Origin: Knoxdaviesia capensis
Lineage: Eukaryota; Ascomycota; Sordariomycetes; Microascales; Gondwanamycetaceae
Direction: 5' to 3'
DNA length: 64,000 nt
NCBI GenBank assembly: GCA_001510575.1
Contig: LNGK01000005.1
Location: forward strand, 2,239,234 to 2,303,233
Under the pieces are notes generated by a model. It saw only the letters and a program-made list of their open reading frames with translations, was not told the origin of the DNA and searched no databases. Below, in pieces: positions 57,338 through 64,000 of this stretch (positions are counted from its first letter, which is position 1; each line of letters starts with the position of its first letter). The position numbers were made by a program, and so were the translations under genes.

Positions 57338-57658
57338 TCATACGCGCGGGTGCATGGGACCGCCCAAAGAAGTGACGCCGACACGCTTGGCAGAGATTCC
57401 ATGCAGGGCATCGTGCTTGGCGGTTGGCGGCGAGCCCATGTCGGCGAGGGTGTTCTTGATGGACGAGCTGATCTTGCGGCGACGGGACAGGGCGGCGGCA
57501 TCGGCGGCATCGCCGGAGGCGGAGTCGAAGTCGGCCTTCTCGTAGCACGAGATCATCAGCGCATCGGGGTCCTTAAGGGCGAACGAGTCCTCAACCGACG
57601 AGTCGGTGTGTGTTGACGCAGTGTCGGAGAACGACGGGGCACGCGGGGAAGACGACAT
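57338..57658 (-). CDS. Small hydrophilic protein of unknown function, 106 residues
   Basis: A single coding exon. The N-terminal half is Ser/Thr- and Asp-rich (SFSDTASTHTDSSVEDSFAL), and the C-terminal half is basic (SRRRKISSSIKNTLADMG). There is no signal peptide or membrane helix. Support for a real gene: strong GC codon bias against an A/T-rich surround, an ATG directly after a purine-rich AAGAAA context, and an apparent leader intron. On the minus strand a GTAAGT donor lies at about 58278 and a TTTTCAG acceptor about 40 bases upstream of the ATG. Function is unknown; I recall similar small proteins in Aspergillus genomes, without annotation. Confidence 0.65.
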   Translation of the reverse strand: MSSSPRAPSFSDTASTHTDSSVEDSFALKDPDALMISCYEKADFDSASGDAADAAALSRRRKISSSIKNTLADMGSPPTAKHDALHGISAKRVGVTSLGGPMHPRV

Positions 57659-59727
57659 TTTCTTCGAGAGAGTTTTGGGGGGTTATTGAATTCAGCTGAA
57701 AATCAAGGGGAAAAAAATGTCGAGGGTTGTAGATTGAGAAAATGAGAGTCGGTATGGGATTGTATAAAAGGAGAAAAATCTAGAAAGATGGCGGCGATAA
57801 TACGGCGAAAAAATGGAAAGAAAACGAAAAAATCGAGGATTTGAGGGTGGGAGGGGGAGGAGTGGAGTGATCGAATAGTACGAGTAGAATTACGCCTCCC
57901 CTTCTTCTTATAGGTTCTTTGTCGGGTTGTGCTTAACGGTGAAACAGGATTGAGGGCAGGAAAAAACGAGTTGAAAAAGAGGCCAGAGGCAGATTATGCA
58001 GATCGAAGAAGAAGAAAAACGGCCGATACGGGGTGTGTGTGGCAGGGCGGAAAAGTCCAGGAAATTCGAGAGATACCGTTGAAGTGAAAAGAACGGAAGA
58101 AAAATCGGGAATAAGGAATCGAAAAAGAAAATTGAAGAAGAAGAAGAAGAAGCAAAAAGATCTTGAGACGGTGAGAAAGGGAAAAGAAGACGACGAACAA
58201 ATGATATATTATGGAGTTTCCAAAAAAGAAGCCTTTCGATCTTACAAGGGGGAACGAAAGGTCAAGATTACTTACTGCATCTGGTAAGCGGAACTATTGT
58301 CAGCAGCGTTTTTGGTGTTTCCTGCCCTGCCTGTGCCTTTTTCTCTTTTTTTCGATCTGCCTGGGTTCGGGAGGGGAATGACGAAACAACCAACCAGGAA
58401 GGTTCGAACGAGAGGGACGACAAAAATCCCTAATAAGGCAATACCCTCAGTGCATGAACGAGAATCGCTTAGATGAATATCGCGATAATTGCATTTTACT
58501 CTCGACATGTTCATTCAAAGATCTTTATTTCTCTCCATTTCTAAGTCTACCTGCAAAAAATCGTTTGGAATGCATTTTGGTTTATGTGTGACTCCTCTCT
58601 CTTCCCGGGAAATTATTATTTTATTTTATTTTTTAAACGAGGGTCCCTTCGCCGTGAGGGAGGGGGAGCGAAACAAAAGTGCTTTTTTCGTGGAGCCGGC
58701 GGCCTGGCTGAACCAAACAAAAACGAGCGACGGGCAAAGAAAAACCGCACACGCACGTCGTCCTAATTATGCATGGAAAAATACAAGGCCGGGATTCGAT
58801 TGGCGACTGGCGTCAAACAGGCCATGCCCGAAAAAAAACACCATCTCACCACAGCAAGTCATTATATTCGAGTGCTGGTAAGGACTTCTGTAGGTCGCAA
58901 CCGTGGATGCTACCTTGCAGAGTTTTGGCTTCTGACGCTGTGAAAACTGGGGTTTCTCTCGTTCGGGTTTGTTTCCTTGCTTCTCGTTTGTTCTACGTAT
59001 GTCTGTCTACCATCTTCTTGACTGGCTCTTTGCAGTAAACCGTTACATATATGTACATGCGGGTTTCCGCGTTGCACGTATGATTAAACGCTGAAGCGCC
59101 ATCTCAGCATGCCCGATTTTTCCCTTTCGTTGTCGCGTTGTCGCTGTGTTTGCGTGTTCAGAGGTGCTGGAGTTGCTGGCTATACGTGTCCCTAGCGCAA
59201 ATGGCGGATACATGCACACACATGCGTCAATCCCACCCTGGCCTGGGTTCTCCTCCTCGTCAGGTTTCTTCACACACCGATGGTCACTCACTCACTGACT
59301 CACTCACTCACTCAGTCTCTCTCTTCTCTTGCGCAGTGTGCTGGCGCAATTTCGTTCCAATTCCCGGGATTCTTGTTCCTCCTTTCCCAAGGGTTACAAC
59401 TTCGAAGACGCATTTGATATTCCATCTCCCCACTAGAAGAAACAAGCGAACACAAATGCTACAGAAACATATACGCAAAAAAGCATGTGCTCGGCCGCCC
59501 AAATGTCAGGAGCTGAAATCGTGGGAGTTCATGGAGCCACCAAAAAATTATTCATTAAGAGCAATGGATGAATACAGAGAAGAGGGGGGCAAAAATGGAG
59601 CAAACGACCTTTCTAAACCGGAAACCGCCCCATAGCCAGAAAAAAAAAAGAAAAACGCCAGACTTCCAGAAGGCCTTTAAAACCGAGATAGAACAATCCC
59701 ACAAACACACGCAAACAGGGAAGGCAA
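57659..59727. other. Intergenic: leader of the small protein gene and sil1 3' flank
   Basis: About 2.1 kb. The left 620 bases fit a 5' UTR intron of the small gene; the rest holds no recognised gene. Short tandem CTCACTGACTCA-type repeats occur near 59286-59312. Confidence 0.5.
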
Positions 59728-61041
59728 TCACAGCTCCTCGCGAATCACCGTCTTCTGCTTCCACCCCTTGGTGGCCGCCCGCTGCTTCCGCGCGGCTTTG
59801 AGCCCGTCGACCAGCTTGTGGCTCCAGTGGTCCTTGTTGCCGCGGTTGGCCGCTGCCACCTGTCGGCTGTAAAAGTCCCAGCACTGGGGGTCGTCCGCCA
59901 GCTGGCCGTCGCCGTTGCCGCCGCCGCCGGTGCACGTGGCATCCGCCGCCGCCGCACCCACCGGCCACTCGCCCACCACCGCGCCCATCGACTCGTCCAG
60001 GAAGGTGTCGAGCACAAGCTGGCCGACCCGCCGCCGCACCGTCTCCCACTCGGAGCCGCCCGGGGCCGACACCAGCCGGAGCAGGTTGCGCATCATCCCG
60101 TTGTCGAGGAACTCGCCACGGATCTTGTCGTCCTTGACCAGCCCGTTCAGGAGCGCCGCCAGCGCCTTGAACCGCGCCGGCGAGGTCTCCGTGGTGCCCG
60201 GCGCCGGGACTGCCGGGTTTAGAGTGGCAAAAAGTGCCGGGCCCAGGGTTGTCTTTGCGTTGCTGCTGCTGCCGCTGCCGCTGCACTCCACCTTTACTAG
60301 CGGGTCCCAGTGGCCGGCCACCTCACGCAGCGCGGCGGGGTTGTTCTGCAGCGCACCGGCGATAATGTACGCCGCCTGCTGGTCCCGCGGAACCGCCCCG
60401 GCGGATGGCGTGCCGCTGTGATCGGCAATCATGCACAACAGCGCCGCGACCGTATCGAAGTCCTCGGCGATCTTGAGCCCGTAGTAAATGTCATGCGAGA
60501 TGTCCTCCAGCGCCTCCAGCGCCTTGTCAAACGCCACATCTGCGCCCTCCAGGCCGCTCTTCAGCAGCTTGAGCGAGTCGAAGAAGATGCCGGCCTCCGC
60601 CAGCGGCTTCTTGATTTTGCCGATAGGCTCGTAGGCCGGCGCCCCCGCCGGAATCACCGGCTGCTGGGCCTCCGGCTCCGGGGCGACAACCACCACGCCC
60701 TTGCCGACCGGAAGCCCTTCCAGGCCCGCCACCTCCTCGTCGGGCACGTTGATCTTCGCCTCCCGCTCGCCCGTGTAGATGTTTAGCCGTACGTGTAGTC
60801 CTGCCGGCAGATCCTGGTCCGGTTTTAGCGCCTGGAACTCGTCCGTTGGCTGGAACACCTTGGGGTAACACTCCGCCGGGTTGTCGGTGTGACAGATCAT
60901 CTCAACATCGTCTGTAGATTTTTGTGACGATGGGTATGAAGTTGATGCTACCGGAGCTAGAGAGAGAAAACATAGTGCGACAAACACCATAAATATCACA
61001 GAGGAGCTGATACCTCCACGCCGGGGTCTTTGGCCGTTCAT
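59728..61041 (-). CDS. sil1: ER nucleotide exchange factor Sil1 for the Hsp70 Kar2/BiP
   Basis: A single exon of 437 residues. The N-terminal signal anchor has the core VIFMVFVALCFLSLAPVAS. Next is a conserved fungal Sil1 segment with two Cys (EMICHTDNPAECYPKVFQPT), and LPAGLHVRLNIYTGEREAKI. Armadillo-type helices follow (LEALEDISHDIYYGLKIAED, AAYIIAGALQNNPAALREVA, DDKIRGEFLDNGMMRNLLRL). The C-terminal domain has CWDFYSRQVAAAN, and the protein ends in REEL, a plausible ER retrieval signal of the KDEL class. Sil1 releases ADP from BiP to drive its folding cycle. The gene lies 397 bases downstream of the nuclease-kinase gene on the same strand, with a hairpin between them. A Gly/Ser-rich insert is encoded near 60250-60290. 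Confidence 0.92.
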   Translation of the reverse strand: MNGQRPRRGGISSSVIFMVFVALCFLSLAPVASTSYPSSQKSTDDVEMICHTDNPAECYPKVFQPTDEFQALKPDQDLPAGLHVRLNIYTGEREAKINVPDEEVAGLEGLPVGKGVVVVAPEPEAQQPVIPAGAPAYEPIGKIKKPLAEAGIFFDSLKLLKSGLEGADVAFDKALEALEDISHDIYYGLKIAEDFDTVAALLCMIADHSGTPSAGAVPRDQQAAYIIAGALQNNPAALREVAGHWDPLVKVECSGSGSSSNAKTTLGPALFATLNPAVPAPGTTETSPARFKALAALLNGLVKDDKIRGEFLDNGMMRNLLRLVSAPGGSEWETVRRRVGQLVLDTFLDESMGAVVGEWPVGAAAADATCTGGGGNGDGQLADDPQCWDFYSRQVAAANRGNKDHWSHKLVDGLKAARKQRAATKGWKQKTVIREEL

Positions 61042-61438
61042 GATTATGATATTCCAGGAATGGGGTGGAAGATGATGAAATTTCGGGGTGTTATCTAGGG
61101 AGGAGGGAAAAATGGGTTATGGTAAATAATGAGTGTTTGAGTTTCAGTTTAAAATCTAAAGGAAAATAAAATAATTGTCATGAAACTGAGGAGGCAACTT
61201 AAATATATGCGACACATATGTGTGAACAAAGCATCACCATCAGTTCAGAGAGGACAGTTTGGCACAAATGACTAAGGCCACGTATGACCTAGGGTTAGCA
61301 CATTCCTTGCTAACCCTATAAGGCAGATACTATTAGGGTTTAACCCGGAAATATATGCGAAAGGCTACACTTTGAGCCAATCAACCTCAAACCAGCTCTT
61401 TTCTCATACTTGCCTAAAATCACAGACAAAGAGAGAGG
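61042..61438. other. Intergenic between sil1 promoter and nuclease-kinase 3' end
   Basis: 397 bases, A/T-rich compared with the flanking genes. It contains a perfect inverted repeat at 61291-61317 and, near it, a second short AGGGTTTAACCC motif. Confidence 0.6.
61291..61317. repeat. Perfect 10-bp inverted repeat with 7-nt loop
   Basis: AGGGTTAGCA and TGCTAACCCT flank seven bases. It could be a hairpin in the 3' UTR of the nuclease-kinase transcript or the footprint of a small element. Confidence 0.7.
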
Positions 61439-63820
61439 CTAAGACTGCGGTGGAAGGATCATCCTACCACAATCCAAACGAAATAAGCTATTGGCCTGTG
61501 ATATATCACCAGCCATCCCAGGCTCCTGGGGGATACCATATTTCGGCGAAGTGTCCTCATCATCATCCATCAGCCGCTTGCGCTTATTCGACGAGATCGC
61601 GCTCATGGGGTTGCGCATAGCCGTGAGCGGCATGATGGTTGCGCGATCGAAATCAACAATCGTCAGCTGGCCAGCTGCGTCCTTCAGCACATTGGGCAGT
61701 CGGATGTCGCCGTGCACGACGCCGAGCGCGTGGATTTGGCCCAGCGCGGAAGTGAGTGTCTGGATGACTGCGACCTGCGCGGCGGGGTCGCTGGGAATCC
61801 GCAGACTGCGGCCTCCGTATGAGAGGAGGAGGAGGTGAATGATGCGCACGTCGAAGTCGTAGAATAGAGTCTGGTCGAGAGCTCTTAGGTCGATGGACCC
61901 GAGACACACCGAGATGTATCTGCCTTGTAGGGGTTGTAGCCGCTGGTACACGGCTTCTTCCTTTTTCAGCATGGGAACGCATCTTCCCGTTACGCCCTTG
62001 GCCACAAAGCTGTATCCATATTGGAGAAGCGTGATTTGGAATAGAGCACCACAGGCCCCTTCCAGGTCGAGGGCCACAACCCCCTTGACCAAAGTCTGGG
62101 ACAGTTGCTGCCGAAGGAGAGTGTTCCACTCGGCGAACGATACCGGATGTCTCCGTTTCTCGCCGCCTTTATGGAGAGCTGCGTTGGGACACTTCCTATC
62201 CAATGGCCAGCCGTTGACGAGCGATAGTAGACAAGAGTGCGAGCAGTATGGTCGGGCCTCTCGCGATCGGCCGCCGTAGTCGGTGCTGCTCCGCCCACGA
62301 TGTGAAGACAAAGTTGATTCCAAGTTTTGGCGTGCCGCACGTGTGACTGGGCCCGCGTAGCCACCACCTTGAGAAGGGCCTGCACTAGCCCCGCTGTCAC
62401 CTCCATCATCGGGGTCCTGCTCGCTACCGTCGCGCCCTGGATGGTCTGGAGAGGGAGAGCGGGGGGTTGTGCGAGTCTGCGGCCGTCGCTTGACTTTCTT
62501 GACGGGCCTAGGTAGCCACTCCGGGCTACTCGGCACTCTGCGGTGCTTTTTTTGGTTGGGGGTCGTTGGGCCCTGACCGGCTTTCTTGGCCGCCTCCTCT
62601 TCCGCCTTCATGATCTTGTCCAGCATGTAATCAACGTCAACGTCCCACTTCTTGCATGCTCGGACAGCGGTACTACGCTCGTCATTGTCGTGTTGGTACG
62701 TTTGCAGGGCAACCAGGGTGAAGATGAGAACCTGGCACACGGCGTTTGCATAGACTGGATCACTGTTGGCGTCGACTTCGCGCGTCGGTTGGGCGAGATG
62801 GTAGAGCAGCACGGTCGGATCCTTCTCCCAGTCAATTTTGAGGAACACGATGGCATCGCCATTCGTTACGTAGCCGTATTCCAGGCCTGCTTCTAGCATA
62901 TAGTGGTACGTCTGCGTGACAGACGCAGTAGCCAGTAGCTCCGCGTAGTGCTGGAATTTATCCTCTTCGCCGGTGGGGATTATGGGCTTGTTGACGACTT
63001 CCTCAAAGATATCCATCTCGCGTAGACCTTGCTCGAAGTGCATCGTGTGGATTTTGTGAGGGGCCTTATACTCAATGACGTAGGCTATATCGTTTGGCTT
63101 GTCCCCGTCGTTCCTGAGAACACAGATCTGGTCTGTCCGAAGCTTCTTGTCCCGCGTGGACGTATCGCTCCCATCAGATTCGTCGCGGAGGTTACTGGCA
63201 GTGGTCTCGAAGAAGACGCCCTCGTGGAGGCGCAGCCAGTGTTGTTGCGGCACATAGTCCTTCAGCTTAGACACAATGATCCGGACGGGGTCTTCAATGC
63301 AGTTGTTGGCGATGAACACCAGAGAAGACTCGCTCCTAACCGACCGGTGTTCGATCCGATCACCAATAGTCTGCAAGAAGTTGACGCTCTCAAAAAGGCG
63401 TTCCTCAGCCGGTAGAAGATCGGCGATAGTTTGGAGCACTATTTTTTGAGTATTGAAGAAATCTTCACCCCATGGCTTGAGGAGCACTGGACAGTGCTTG
63501 CCAGTTGGCTTGGTTGAGGGCGCCTTGGAGGATAGGTAACCGGTGGTATCAAGAACAATCCGCGATAGGACAAGTTGGTGGCACTCTTGAAGATATTCCT
63601 CCAAGGTTGTTTTGCGTGTCAATCTCTCAAGTTCATCCCTTTCCTGGATTGCCTCCTGTGCTTTTTGGCTCGCTTCTTGTGCTTTTTGGCTCGCTTCTTG
63701 TGCTCTTTGGTTCGCCTGCTCAGCTCTTTGGTTTGCTTGCGCTTCTCTTCGGGCTGATTGTTCCTTGTCCTGCTTGAGTTCCGCTATCTGTCGCTTGAGC
63801 TCCTCTTCAAGGGCTGACAT
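61439..63820 (-). CDS. PD-(D/E)XK nuclease-like and kinase-like fusion protein
   Basis: A single exon of 793 residues. (1) Residues 1-72: charged coiled coil with near-perfect QEASQKA/QRAEQAN repeats. (2) Residues 75-400: a domain with Asp230 in RTDQICVL and Glu250/Lys252 in AYVIEYKAPHK, the D-x(n)-E-x-K pattern of PD-(D/E)XK nucleases. (3) Residues 405-520: disordered, Pro/Ser/Lys-rich, with basic clusters that could be nuclear localisation signals. (4) A Cys/His cluster, C526, C530, C544, H550 (PYCSHSC, RKCPNAALH). (5) Residues 600-793: a kinase-like fold with K608 (FVAKG), E621/E622, catalytic loop HGDIRLPN (H703, D705, N710) and DFD (723-725) instead of DFG. Similar architectures occur as variable multicopy proteins in filamentous fungi. 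The function is unknown; a self/non-self, effector or toxin role is inference only. Confidence 0.82.
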   Translation of the reverse strand: MSALEEELKRQIAELKQDKEQSARREAQANQRAEQANQRAQEASQKAQEASQKAQEAIQERDELERLTRKTTLEEYLQECHQLVLSRIVLDTTGYLSSKAPSTKPTGKHCPVLLKPWGEDFFNTQKIVLQTIADLLPAEERLFESVNFLQTIGDRIEHRSVRSESSLVFIANNCIEDPVRIIVSKLKDYVPQQHWLRLHEGVFFETTASNLRDESDGSDTSTRDKKLRTDQICVLRNDGDKPNDIAYVIEYKAPHKIHTMHFEQGLREMDIFEEVVNKPIIPTGEEDKFQHYAELLATASVTQTYHYMLEAGLEYGYVTNGDAIVFLKIDWEKDPTVLLYHLAQPTREVDANSDPVYANAVCQVLIFTLVALQTYQHDNDERSTAVRACKKWDVDVDYMLDKIMKAEEEAAKKAGQGPTTPNQKKHRRVPSSPEWLPRPVKKVKRRPQTRTTPRSPSPDHPGRDGSEQDPDDGGDSGASAGPSQGGGYAGPVTRAARQNLESTLSSHRGRSSTDYGGRSREARPYCSHSCLLSLVNGWPLDRKCPNAALHKGGEKRRHPVSFAEWNTLLRQQLSQTLVKGVVALDLEGACGALFQITLLQYGYSFVAKGVTGRCVPMLKKEEAVYQRLQPLQGRYISVCLGSIDLRALDQTLFYDFDVRIIHLLLLSYGGRSLRIPSDPAAQVAVIQTLTSALGQIHALGVVHGDIRLPNVLKDAAGQLTIVDFDRATIMPLTAMRNPMSAISSNKRKRLMDDDEDTSPKYGIPQEPGMAGDISQANSLFRLDCGRMILPPQS

Positions 63821-64000
63821 AGCAGAGACTAGTGTGATAAGCTATTGCATCTAGGTTAGATTATCTAACATATGACGGTAGAAGAAAAGCAGTGCACAAA
63901 CCTATCACCAAGCATCCTCTAAACACTATTAGGAGTTGAAGAGGAGGGGGAGATGTCGAAATGGACGTTGACAAGTCAACCAGTCTGCATAAGATGGGCC

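Noticed and set aside
58390..58420. GTTCGAA sequence resembling a tRNA B box on the minus strand
   Set aside because: No pairing T stem, acceptor stem or anticodon arm can be drawn around it.

Overview
This window is a piece of a filamentous ascomycete genome, most likely Eurotiales (Aspergillus/Penicillium type). The evidence is gene-dense DNA with short GT-AG introns of about 70-120 nt and CTAAC-like branch sites, GC-rich coding sequence set in pyrimidine/purine-biased leaders, and single-copy fungal genes such as a nimO-type Dbf4, panB, ATG11, ATG12 and a SREBP-type bHLH factor. Exon structures were built by hand from splice signals, phase and family alignment from memory. No search was run.

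Layout. 0-7 kb: 3' part of a conserved membrane protein of unknown function (+), a 5'-truncated sirtuin remnant (+), an MFSD5-like anion transporter (-) and a CCDC130/Saf4 splicing factor (+). 7.6-13.5 kb: Ubc8-type E2 (-), with an 8-nt, a 3-nt and possibly a 1-nt exon; ketopantoate hydroxymethyltransferase panB (+); ATG12 (-), whose last exon is only 63 nt. 15.4-26 kb: nimO/Dbf4 (-), mitochondrial Icp55 aminopeptidase (+), SREBP-like bHLH factor (-). 29-38 kb: secreted GH2 beta-galactosidase (-), two identical tRNA-Val(AAC) genes, a seven-exon Kar5/Tht1 nuclear-fusion protein (-) and a decayed cytochrome P450 (-). 39-46 kb: ATG11 (-) and CENP-H (+) from a shared promoter region. 46-50.6 kb: a gene-poor stretch rich in TACAGTA/TACTGTA motifs. 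50.6-57.7 kb: Nhp6-type HMG protein (+), an unknown ten-exon gene (+) and a small conserved-looking protein (-). 59.7-63.8 kb: ER nucleotide exchange factor Sil1 (-) and a PD-(D/E)XK-nuclease-like/kinase-like fusion (-).

Most genes are unrelated housekeeping loci with their own promoters. No secondary-metabolite cluster is visible. Loose functional links are ATG12 with ATG11 (autophagy), nimO with CENP-H and Kar5 (replication, kinetochore, karyogamy), and Sil1 (ER folding). The accessory parts are the sirtuin and P450 remnants, the motif-rich gene desert and the nuclease-kinase fusion. The fusion is the strongest candidate for an uncharacterised system.
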